A DNA stretch of 64,000 nt from JAFMJV01 sp963814315. Its GTDB lineage: Bacteria > Chloroflexota > Limnocylindria > Limnocylindrales > CSP1-4. How positions within the stretch are numbered: the first letter of the stretch is position 1; each line of letters starts with the position of its first letter. The stretch lies in NCBI GenBank assembly GCA_963814315.1, contig CAWFCG010000003.1:434001-498000 (forward strand), given 5' to 3'. The notes beneath the pieces were generated by a model that saw nothing but the letters and a program-made list of their open reading frames with translations, was not told where the DNA came from and ran no database searches. Shown here piece by piece: positions 40,602 through 48,228 of the stretch. Both the position numbers and the translations under genes were made by a program.

Positions 40602-41833
40602 TGGCTGCTCCGAGCGGGGGCCGAGGCGAGCGCATAGGGGTTGCCCTGCTGGGCTCGACCGGATCGATCGGTCGTCAAACCGTGGCTGTGCTCACCTCGA
40701 GTCGTGCGGCTGACTTCGATGTCGTCGCGCTTGCTGCGGGCCGTGATGCCGCGATATTGTCGGAGCAGAGCGAGCTGCTGAGGCCTCGCGTCGTGTCAGT
40801 CGCTGACCAGGAAGCCGCGGCCCGACTGCGGCTGCCGGCTGGGACCGACCACCTCGACAGCGTTGACGCGCTGACCCAGATGGCGACGCGTGATGATGTC
40901 GACCTGGTCATCATCGCGACCGGTGGCGTGGTCAGCCTGCGCCCGGTGCTGGCCGCGCTCGAGGCGGGCAAGATCGTGGCCACCGCCAACAAGGAGACGC
41001 TGGTCTCGGCCGGCCATCTCGTCATGCCGCTGGCATGTGCCCGCGCTGCAGCCGTGGCAGCCATGGACCCGGCCGATCCGATGGCCACGCCGTTGGCCTG
41101 GCTCCGCCCGATCGACTCGGAGCACTCGGCCATCTGGCAGTGCCTGGTCGGTGAGGAGCTCGGCGCAGTCGCCCGCCTCATCCTGACCGCTTCGGGCGGG
41201 CCCTTCCGGGCCTGGCCCGTGGAGCGTATGGCTGGCGCTCGAGCCGAGGATGCGCTCAAGCACCCCAACTGGGTCATGGGCGCCAAGATCACCATCGATT
41301 CGGCGACCCTCATGAACAAGGGCCTGGAGGTCATCGAGGCGCACTGGCTATACGATGTGCCCTACGAGGACATCGACGTGATCATCCACCCCCAAAGTCT
41401 GGTGCACTCGTTCGTCGAGTTCATCGACGGCTCCACCAAGGCCCAGCTGGGACTTCCAGACATGCGCATCCCCATCCAGTACGCCGTCACCTATCCGCGC
41501 CGCTCGGCCGGACCGGCGCCACGGCTCGACCTCAGGGAGCACCCCCAGATGACCTTCGAAGCCCCTGACGAGAGCCGGTTCCCGGCGCTGTCCATCGCTC
41601 GGCATGCCGGCATCGCCGGTCCCGGCGCCACCGCCGCGCTCATCGCAGCTGATGACGTCGCCGTTGAACGGTTCCTCGGCGGCAAGCTCACCTACCCCGG
41701 CATGGCCAGGCTGGTGGAGGCTGCCGTCGATCGATTCACGTTGACCCATACACCCAGCCTCGAAGAGCTTGAGGCCATCGACGCTGAGGTCCGGGCCTGG
41801 GCGCAGTCGCCCCAGGAAGGGTGGTCAGTCTGA
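40601..41833 (+). CDS. dxr: 1-deoxy-D-xylulose 5-phosphate reductoisomerase
   Basis: First committed step of the MEP isoprenoid pathway, NADPH-dependent. 410 residues. LLGSTGSIGRQTV binds the nucleotide; ANKETLVSAG, IDSEHSAIWQCL, TASGGPFRAW and the metal-site KITIDSATLMNKGLEVIEAHWLY follow. A Pro/Ala-rich insertion of about 20 residues (AAAVAAMDPADPMATPLAW) precedes the IDSEHSA motif. With ispG two genes later it gives two MEP steps in one operon. Confidence 0.95.
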   Translation: MAAPSGGRGERIGVALLGSTGSIGRQTVAVLTSSRAADFDVVALAAGRDAAILSEQSELLRPRVVSVADQEAAARLRLPAGTDHLDSVDALTQMATRDDVDLVIIATGGVVSLRPVLAALEAGKIVATANKETLVSAGHLVMPLACARAAAVAAMDPADPMATPLAWLRPIDSEHSAIWQCLVGEELGAVARLILTASGGPFRAWPVERMAGARAEDALKHPNWVMGAKITIDSATLMNKGLEVIEAHWLYDVPYEDIDVIIHPQSLVHSFVEFIDGSTKAQLGLPDMRIPIQYAVTYPRRSAGPAPRLDLREHPQMTFEAPDESRFPALSIARHAGIAGPGATAALIAADDVAVERFLGGKLTYPGMARLVEAAVDRFTLTHTPSLEELEAIDAEVRAWAQSPQEGWSV

Positions 41834-43104
41834 TGGACGCCATCATCAACATCGTCATCCTGCTCGCGGTCCTGACCGGCGTCGTCCTGATCCATGAGTT
41901 GGGTCACTTCGTGACAGCCCGTCTAGCTGGCGTCACGGTCCACGAATTCGGCATCGGCTTCCCGCCGCGGGCCCGCGTGCTCTTCCGACGAGGGGATACC
42001 ACCTACACGCTCAACTGGCTGCCCATCGGCGGCTTCGTGCGCATGGAAGGGGAGGAGCCCAGCCCAGCGGACGGCACGGCGCCCGAGCGCGATGAGGCGC
42101 TCGACGGACCGGCCGGCGTCGAGTCGCTGCCAGAGCGCGAATCGCTCGACCCGCGTGCGTTCGTCAACCAGCCGCTGCGAACGCGCCTGCTCATCCTCGC
42201 GGCCGGCGTGATCGTCAACTTTGTGCTGGCCTGGATCATCTTCACCCTCATCGCGTTCGCCGCACAACCCACCTGGAAGGTGCAGCTGGCCGAGGTCACA
42301 CCTGACTCGCCGGCCGCGGCTGCCGGGCTGGTCGGCGGCAACGCCATCGAGCGGCGCCTGCAGACGGTGGTCGACGAGAATGGGGTGCCGACCGGCGAAG
42401 TCATCCCGTACGGTGTCTTCGACGAGACCGGCGACACCATCATCGCCATCGACGGCAACACGTTCCCGGTCTTCGACGACATGGCCAACGCCGATGCCGG
42501 CGACGGCCGGATCGCACCCATCAAGTACCTCGCCGAACGTCCCGGTGAGACCGTCACACTTAGCGTCGAGCATGCCGATGGCACGACCACGGACGTCAAC
42601 GCGACCTTACGTACGGCCGACGAGATCGCGGCCGGCCAGGGTGCGCTGGGCTTTCGGCCTGGGCGTTACACCTTTGCTGAGCAGCAGAATGGCCTCGTCG
42701 ACTCGATGGTCATCGGCCTGGGAATGACGGTGGAGACGTCGACGCTGATCCTGCGCGCGGTAGGCGACATCTTCGCGAGCCTGTTCAGCGGCTCCACCGA
42801 GGGCCTGGAAGGAGTGGCCGGCCCGGTGGGCATGGTCGACCAGATCGGCATGGTGCGCACAGGTCTGCCGCCCGTGTTCCTGCTCTGGTTCGTGGGGCTC
42901 ATCTCAGCCAACCTCGGCGTCATCAACCTGCTGCCCATCCCGCCACTCGATGGCAGTCGCATGGTCATGGCCGTCGTACAGGCCGCGAGTGGCAACCGCG
43001 TCAGTCCTGCTACCGAGCGTCTGGTCTACTTCACCGGCTGGGTGGCGTTGATGTTGTTCCTCGTGGTGGTCACCTTCGGCGACATCCAACGCTTGCTCTC
43101 GTGA
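41833..43104 (+). CDS. rseP: site-2 intramembrane metalloprotease RseP/RasP family
   Basis: Zinc protease cutting membrane-embedded substrates. 423 residues from ATG 41833, overlapping the dxr stop. HExxH is in VVLIHELGHFVTARLAGV; FPPRARVLFRRGDTTYTLNWLPIGGFVRMEGEE follows in family style. A PDZ domain with an insertion lies near 150-270, and NLGVINLLPIPPLDGSRMV supplies the third ligand. dxr-rseP-ispG is a conserved order. Confidence 0.95.
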   Translation: MDAIINIVILLAVLTGVVLIHELGHFVTARLAGVTVHEFGIGFPPRARVLFRRGDTTYTLNWLPIGGFVRMEGEEPSPADGTAPERDEALDGPAGVESLPERESLDPRAFVNQPLRTRLLILAAGVIVNFVLAWIIFTLIAFAAQPTWKVQLAEVTPDSPAAAAGLVGGNAIERRLQTVVDENGVPTGEVIPYGVFDETGDTIIAIDGNTFPVFDDMANADAGDGRIAPIKYLAERPGETVTLSVEHADGTTTDVNATLRTADEIAAGQGALGFRPGRYTFAEQQNGLVDSMVIGLGMTVETSTLILRAVGDIFASLFSGSTEGLEGVAGPVGMVDQIGMVRTGLPPVFLLWFVGLISANLGVINLLPIPPLDGSRMVMAVVQAASGNRVSPATERLVYFTGWVALMLFLVVVTFGDIQRLLS

Positions 43105-44342
43105 CGCTCGTGGAGCGACCCCAGCGGCGCAGCACGACCCAGGTCGATATCGGAGGCATCCGCATCGGCTCCGACGATCCGGTCGTGGTGCAGTCGATGA
43201 CCAACACGGACACCGCCGATGCTGATGCCACGGCGCTGCAAGTGGCAGCACTGGCGCACGCGGGTTCGGAGCTTGTCCGCATCACGGTCAACAACGATGC
43301 TGCGGCGCGGGCCGTGCCGCTCATCCGTCGCAAGCTCGATGATCTCGGCATCGCCGTGCCCCTGATCGGTGACTTCCACTACAACGGCCACCAACTGCTG
43401 GTCGATCATCCCGACGCCGCTGGCGCGCTGGCCAAATACCGCATCAATCCTGGCAATGTCGGCTCCAAGCGCCGCGATGAGAACTTCGCCACCATCGTTC
43501 GCGTTGCAGTCGACCACGACCGGCCTGTCCGCATCGGAGTCAACTGGGGCTCGCTCGACGCGGACCTGCTGACCGAGCTGATGGAAGCCAACGCCCGCGC
43601 AGCCGCGCCTGTTGACGCGCGCGAGGTGATGATCGAGGCGATGCTGCAGTCGGCCTTGCGTTCGGCCGAGCTGGCCGAGGCGACCGGCCTGGCGCACGAC
43701 CGCATCATCATCAGCGCCAAGGTCAGTGGCGTGCGCGACCTGGTGGCGGTCTATCGCGAGCTGGCGCGCCGCTGCGACTATCCACTGCACCTGGGCTTGA
43801 CCGAGGCGGGCATGGGCATGAAGGGCATCGTCGCCTCTGCGTCCGGCCTCGCTATCCTGCTTGACGAGGGTATCGGTGACACCATCCGCGTCTCGCTGAC
43901 CCCGGCGCCGGACGGCGATCGCACTGAGGAGGTGCTGGTGGCGATGCAGGTGCTGCAGTCGCTGGGCCTGCGTTCGTTCCGTCCCCAGGTCAGCGCCTGC
44001 CCCGGCTGTGGGCGCACCACCAGCTCGTTCTTCCAGGAGATGGCCCAGCGTATCGAAGCGCACATCGCGGAGCGCCTGCCTGCCTGGTCAGAGCGGTATC
44101 CCGGCGTCGCGGAGCTATCCGTGGCGGTCATGGGCTGCGTCGTCAACGGGCCCGGGGAATCGAAACACGCCGACATCGGCATCAGCCTGCCGGGCACCTT
44201 CGAGGCGCCGGTGGCACCCGTCTTCATCGACGGCGCTCTCCACGATACGTTGCGCGGTGAGGGCCTGGTCGAGGAGTTCATCGCCATCCTTGAGGGCTAC
44301 GTCGAGCGTCGCTACGGAAGCGTGACCGTTCCGCTCCCGTAA
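43101..44342 (+). CDS. ispG: 4-hydroxy-3-methylbut-2-enyl-diphosphate synthase (GcpE)
   Basis: [4Fe-4S] enzyme of the MEP pathway. 413 residues from GTG 43101, overlapping the rseP stop. DDPVVVQSMTNTDTADAD starts the TIM barrel. The cluster cysteines are in SACPGCGRTTS and VMGCVVNGPGES, the latter also giving the NGPGE signature. Last gene of the rpsB operon. Confidence 0.95.
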   Translation: MTLVERPQRRSTTQVDIGGIRIGSDDPVVVQSMTNTDTADADATALQVAALAHAGSELVRITVNNDAAARAVPLIRRKLDDLGIAVPLIGDFHYNGHQLLVDHPDAAGALAKYRINPGNVGSKRRDENFATIVRVAVDHDRPVRIGVNWGSLDADLLTELMEANARAAAPVDAREVMIEAMLQSALRSAELAEATGLAHDRIIISAKVSGVRDLVAVYRELARRCDYPLHLGLTEAGMGMKGIVASASGLAILLDEGIGDTIRVSLTPAPDGDRTEEVLVAMQVLQSLGLRSFRPQVSACPGCGRTTSSFFQEMAQRIEAHIAERLPAWSERYPGVAELSVAVMGCVVNGPGESKHADIGISLPGTFEAPVAPVFIDGALHDTLRGEGLVEEFIAILEGYVERRYGSVTVPLP

Positions 44343-44374
44343 CCGGGACGGCCTCGGGGCGCGGCCAGCTGCGT

Positions 44375-44386
44375 TACGATTTCGTA
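44375..44386 (+). promoter_or_regulatory. proS -10 element inside a perfect palindrome
   Basis: TACGATTTCGTA is a perfect inverted repeat (TACGA-TT-TCGTA) whose left half is the likely -10 element TACGAT. It lies about 33 bases before GTG 44419. It could be an operator covering the promoter. Confidence 0.4.
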
Positions 44387-44418
44387 GGCCCGCACCCATC
44401 GATCCACCAGGAGGACCT

Positions 44419-45879
44419 GTGTCCAAGTCCGGTTTCGTCAGCGATCTGACCCGTCAGTCGGAGGATTTCCCCGGCTGGTACAACGACGTCGTCCTGAAAG
44501 GTCAGCTGGCCAGCTACTCACCGGTGCGCGGCTGCATGATCATCCGGCCTTACGGCTTCGCCATATGGGAATCGATGCGTGACGAGTTGGATCGGCACAT
44601 CAAGGCTACCGGCCATGAGAACGTCTACTTCCCGCTCTTCGTGCCCAAGTCGCTGCTGGACCGGGAGGCTGACCATGTCGAGGGCTTCGATCCGCAGGTC
44701 GCCTGGGTCACCCGCGCAGGTGGCAACGACCTTGACGAGCCGCTGGCCATCCGCCCCACCAGCGAGGCCATCATCGCCGAAGCCGTCAAGGACTGGATCC
44801 AGTCGTATCGCGATCTGCCGCTGCTGATGAACTCGTGGAACAACGTCGTCCGCTGGGAGATGCGCACGCGCCTCTTCCTGCGCACCGCCGAGTTCCTGTG
44901 GCAGGAGGCCCATACCTTCCACGCCACTGAGGAGGAGGCGGCCGTGGAGGTCGCCACCGGCCTCGCCGCCTACGTGGCGGTCTCGGAAGAATGGCTGGCC
45001 ATCCCCGTCATCCAGGGTCGCAAGAGCCCGGCCGAGACATTCCCCGGCGCCAACTACACGCACGCCATCGAGGCGATGATGCGAGACAAGAAGGCGCTAC
45101 AGGCGGGGACCAGTCACATGCTGGGCCAGAACTTCGCCAAGTCTGCCGACATCACGTTCCTCGATCGCAACAACGATCGTGTCCACCCCTTCGGTACGTC
45201 GTGGGGCTTCTCGACGCGCATGGTCGGCGCCACCATCATGGCCCACGGTGACGACTCCGGGCTGGTGCTGCCACCCAACGTGGCACCCACACAGGTCGTG
45301 GTGGTGCCCATCTTCCGCAGCGAGGAAGACCGTGTCGCGGTGGCAGCCGCCATCGAGCGGCTGGAGGCGATGCTGGCGGACGTGCAGACCGCGTCTGGTC
45401 CGCTGCGCCTCAAAGTTGACTGGCGCGAAGAGACGCCGGGGTACAAGTACAACCATTGGGAGCTGCGGGGGGTGCCATTCCGACTGGAGATCGGCCCGCG
45501 CGACGTGGTGGCCGAGTCGGCCATGCTGGTGCGTCGTCTCGATCGGGTCAAGGAGTCGGTGCCCGTGGCGAGCTTGGCGGAGGAACTGCCGTTGCGTCTG
45601 GCAGCGTACCAGGCGGAGATCTTTGCACGGGCCAAGGCCTTCCAGGTCGAGAACACCCACGCGGCCGACAGCCTGTCCGAGATGACCGAGATCCTCGATG
45701 CCCAAGGCGGCTTCATCATGGCGCCGTGGTGTGGCTCTGCAGCCTGCGAGAAGGCCGTGTCAGGGGCCAATGGGGCCACCATCCGTGTCATCCCTTTCGA
45801 TTCGCCCGACGAAGCGGGTGCCTGCGTCATCGACGGCGCAGGCAGCGAGCGCCGCGTCCTCTTCGCGCGTTCCTACTAG
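44419..45879 (+). CDS. proS: prolyl-tRNA synthetase, archaeal/eukaryotic-like type
   Basis: Class II synthetase; 486 residues, the short form (ProS type 3) without the YbaK-like editing insertion of the E. coli type. GTG 44419 has AGGAGG four bases upstream. Motifs: VRGCMIIRPYGFAIWE, IRPTSEAIIAE, NVVRWEMRTRLFLRTAEFLWQEAHT, TSHMLGQNFAK and GTSWGFSTRMVG. The chain ends in RSY, the aromatic C-terminus typical of this type. No T-box leader is visible upstream. Confidence 0.95.
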   Translation: MSKSGFVSDLTRQSEDFPGWYNDVVLKGQLASYSPVRGCMIIRPYGFAIWESMRDELDRHIKATGHENVYFPLFVPKSLLDREADHVEGFDPQVAWVTRAGGNDLDEPLAIRPTSEAIIAEAVKDWIQSYRDLPLLMNSWNNVVRWEMRTRLFLRTAEFLWQEAHTFHATEEEAAVEVATGLAAYVAVSEEWLAIPVIQGRKSPAETFPGANYTHAIEAMMRDKKALQAGTSHMLGQNFAKSADITFLDRNNDRVHPFGTSWGFSTRMVGATIMAHGDDSGLVLPPNVAPTQVVVVPIFRSEEDRVAVAAAIERLEAMLADVQTASGPLRLKVDWREETPGYKYNHWELRGVPFRLEIGPRDVVAESAMLVRRLDRVKESVPVASLAEELPLRLAAYQAEIFARAKAFQVENTHAADSLSEMTEILDAQGGFIMAPWCGSAACEKAVSGANGATIRVIPFDSPDEAGACVIDGAGSERRVLFARSY

Positions 45880-45911
45880 CCCGCCTCTCCACTCGACACC
45901 GAGGACTGCGT

Positions 45912-46595
45912 ATGGCCATCCTCTGTCGCGACATCGGCCTGCTCTTGCTTCAAGCACCGCATACGGGTTCGACCTCCTTGGGCACGCTACTTCGTGAGGA
46001 GTTGGGTGGCGTCAAGCTGCTGGAGGAGCGGGTCCACGATCGACGCGGCCGTATCGTGTTGCGCCAGAAGCACCAGACCCTGGCGCAGCTCACGGAGGCT
46101 GGCCTCATCACGCCGGCCGAACGAGTCGACCTGCTGGTGGTGGTGGGGGTCAGGAACCCATTCGACCTGGTCCTCACCGAATACGCGCGCAGTCGTGAAG
46201 CGGGCGCCGTCTCCGCCTGGCAGCGACTCCTGCGCCGGGTGCCGGGCGTCAGTGATGACTTCTCAGCGGCCGACTTCGAGCGGTTCGTCACGCGGCGCTA
46301 CGCGCCAGGCCGCCTCTACCGACTCGCCGGTCGCAAGCCCTTCACGCCCCTCGACTGGGCCAAGGGTGTCGACCACATCATCCGTTTCGAGGCCATGCAG
46401 GACGGCCTCGACGCGGCCTTGCGCAGAGTCGGCGTCCACGAGCCCCACCCATTGCCACATCGCAATCCAACATCCTCGCGTCGCGACCGCGACTATCGCG
46501 CGATCTATACCGAGCGTGCTCGTGTGGTCGTGGCCCAGGCCTATGCCAGGCAGCTCCAACGGCATGGCTACACGTTCGAGTCGCCTCCGGGATGA
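45912..46595 (+). CDS. sulfotransferase-like protein (Sulfotransfer_2 type)
   Basis: 227 residues from ATG 45912. A 5'-phosphosulfate-binding loop is recognisable as LLLLQAPHTGSTSLGTLL and a 3'-phosphate site as VVGVRNPFDLVLTEYARSR; the rest is divergent, with VDHIIRFEAMQDGLDAALRRVG matching the later part of such enzymes. The PHTGS loop is close to the PKTGTTS form of family 2 sulfotransferases. It follows proS by 32 bases. Substrate unknown; this is the second sulfotransferase-like gene in the window. Confidence 0.65.
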   Translation: MAILCRDIGLLLLQAPHTGSTSLGTLLREELGGVKLLEERVHDRRGRIVLRQKHQTLAQLTEAGLITPAERVDLLVVVGVRNPFDLVLTEYARSREAGAVSAWQRLLRRVPGVSDDFSAADFERFVTRRYAPGRLYRLAGRKPFTPLDWAKGVDHIIRFEAMQDGLDAALRRVGVHEPHPLPHRNPTSSRRDRDYRAIYTERARVVVAQAYARQLQRHGYTFESPPG

Positions 46596-46613
46596 GGGTG
46601 GGTGGCGGGGTGG

Positions 46614-46619
46614 TATACT
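46614..46619 (+). promoter_or_regulatory. -10 element of the nusA operon
   Basis: TATACT 98 bases before the nusA ATG, in a G-rich stretch with no clear -35 element. It starts the attenuator leader. Confidence 0.55.
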
Positions 46620-46622
46620 CTT

Positions 46623-46675
46623 CGTTCTGATCATCTGGCCGCTCAGAACGTGGGTGACCCCCACGTTTTGTTGTG
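46623..46675 (+). terminator. nusA leader attenuator: antiterminator and terminator hairpins
   Basis: Hairpin 1 pairs CGTTCTGA (46623-46630) with TCAGAACG (46643-46650), 8 bp. Hairpin 2 pairs AACGTGGG (46647-46654) with CCCACGTT (46660-46667), 8 bp with loop TGACC, and runs into TTTTGTTGT. The two stems share 46647-46650 and cannot both form. Hairpin 2 with its T-tract is an intrinsic terminator lying between promoter and gene. Confidence 0.65.
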
Positions 46676-46711
46676 GCCGCGGTAGACGAAAACCCGAGAG
46701 GAGGGCGACGA

Positions 46712-47887
46712 ATGAGCCGGGACTTCATCGGCGCGCTCCTGCAGCTCAATGCTGAGAAGGGTGTGCCACGCGAGCAGCTCGTGCGCACCGTCGAGGATGC
46801 CATCCAAAGCGCCTACCGACGCGTGGCGCCGGGCTATGAGGACGTCTACGTCAGCCTCGATACCGAGACCGGCGAGATGCGCATCTATCGCGCACGCGTC
46901 GTCGTGTCGGAGGTCGAGGACGAGGCTGTCGAGTGGTCCATCGCCAAGGCGCACGAACATGACCCGGGCGCCAAGCTCGGGGACCTCGTCGAGTATGAGC
47001 AGCTGGAGCCCACCCATTTCGGACGCGTCGGCGCCCAGGTCGCGGGGCAAGTCGTGCGGCAGCGCCTGCGTGAAGCTGAGCGTGAGACGCTCTTCGATGA
47101 GTTCGCCCATCGTGAGGGTGAGATCATCACCGGGTCGGTCGGTCGAGTGGAGCCCTCGGGTGTCATCCTCGATCTGGGCAAGGCGGAGGCCATCCTGCGC
47201 ACCACCGACCAGTCGGCGACCGAGCACTACCGCATCGGCCAGCATGTCAAGGCCTACGTGCTGGAGGTCCGGCGCACCACGCGCGGCCCGTTGATCTACG
47301 TCAGTCGCACCCACAAGGCCTTCCTGCGCCGGCTCTTCGAGCTGGAGGTGCCGGAGATCCAGGCCGGCACGGTCGAGATCCGTGCCATCGCCCGTGAGGC
47401 CGGCAGTCGCAGCAAGATGGCCGTGGCCAGTCGTCAGGAGGGTCTCGACCCGGTGGGTGCCACCGTCGGTCAGCGCGGTGGTCGCGTGCAGGCCGTGGTG
47501 GCAGAGCTGGGCGGTGAGAAGATCGACGTCATCCCCTGGTCGGACGACCCCGAAGTCTTCGTGGCCAATGCCTTGAGCCCAGCGCAGGTGGTGGGCGTGC
47601 AGATCGACGAGGACGAGCGCATCGCCTCGGTCACCGTACCCGAGCGCATGCTGTCGCTGGCCATCGGGCGCGAAGGGCAGAACGCGCGGCTGGCCGCCAA
47701 GCTGACCGGCTGGCGGATCGATATCCGTTCGGAGACCGGTACGTCGCCCCATGATGAAGCGGCTGTGGCGCCGCCGGAGCTGGTGGCTGAGCCCCCTGAG
47801 CCCGAGACCGCTGAACCCGAGACCGGGACGCCAGCGGTGGAGGAGCCGGTCGCCGAAGCCGCAGAGCCCACGGAGGTGCCACAGTAG
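46712..47887 (+). CDS. nusA: transcription termination/antitermination protein NusA
   Basis: Binds RNA polymerase and RNA, tuning pausing and termination. 391 residues from ATG 46712, with GAGGAGGG a few bases upstream. N-terminal polymerase-binding domain (ALLQLNAEKGVPREQLVRTVEDAI), S1 domain (EGEIITGSVGRVEPSGVILDL), then KH1 and KH2 (PVGATVGQRGGRVQAVVAEL and LAIGREGQNARLAAKLTGW). An acidic Pro/Glu tail ends it. rimP, normally upstream, is replaced by the leader. Confidence 0.96.
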   Translation: MSRDFIGALLQLNAEKGVPREQLVRTVEDAIQSAYRRVAPGYEDVYVSLDTETGEMRIYRARVVVSEVEDEAVEWSIAKAHEHDPGAKLGDLVEYEQLEPTHFGRVGAQVAGQVVRQRLREAERETLFDEFAHREGEIITGSVGRVEPSGVILDLGKAEAILRTTDQSATEHYRIGQHVKAYVLEVRRTTRGPLIYVSRTHKAFLRRLFELEVPEIQAGTVEIRAIAREAGSRSKMAVASRQEGLDPVGATVGQRGGRVQAVVAELGGEKIDVIPWSDDPEVFVANALSPAQVVGVQIDEDERIASVTVPERMLSLAIGREGQNARLAAKLTGWRIDIRSETGTSPHDEAAVAPPELVAEPPEPETAEPETGTPAVEEPVAEAAEPTEVPQ

Positions 47888-47895
47888 CGCCGGCG

Positions 47896-48228
47896 ATGGC
47901 GGCGGAGGGGCGACCTGTTCCCATGCGAACCTGTGTCGCCTGCCGGACGCGCCGTGACAAGGCTGCTCTCGTCCGCGTCGTGCGGCGGCCCGACGGCCGT
48001 GTCGAACTCGATGGCAGTGGCACGCTGGAAGGCCGGGGCGCGTATCTTTGCGCCGATGGCGATTGTTGGCGCGCCGCGCTCAAGCGATCCGCCTTGCAGC
48101 GCGCCTTGCGCACATCATTACCGACAGCACTGAGAACAGGACTGGGGCACGGCGACGTAGCCGATCTCGGCATCACGCTCGCCCCCCGGGCTCCTGAAGT
48201 CATCACAGGAGGCACCCATGGCACGTAG
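47896..48228 (+). CDS. ylxR: YlxR (DUF448) family RNA-binding protein
   Basis: 110 residues between nusA and infB. RTCVACRTRRDKAALVRVVR and GRGAYLCADGDCWRAALKRSALQRAL are the family motifs. ATG 47896 was kept; ATG 47923 (MRTCVACR) is an alternative. The L7Ae-like ylxQ gene that often follows is absent; infB overlaps the end by 11 bases. Confidence 0.92.
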   Translation: MAAEGRPVPMRTCVACRTRRDKAALVRVVRRPDGRVELDGSGTLEGRGAYLCADGDCWRAALKRSALQRALRTSLPTALRTGLGHGDVADLGITLAPRAPEVITGGTHGT

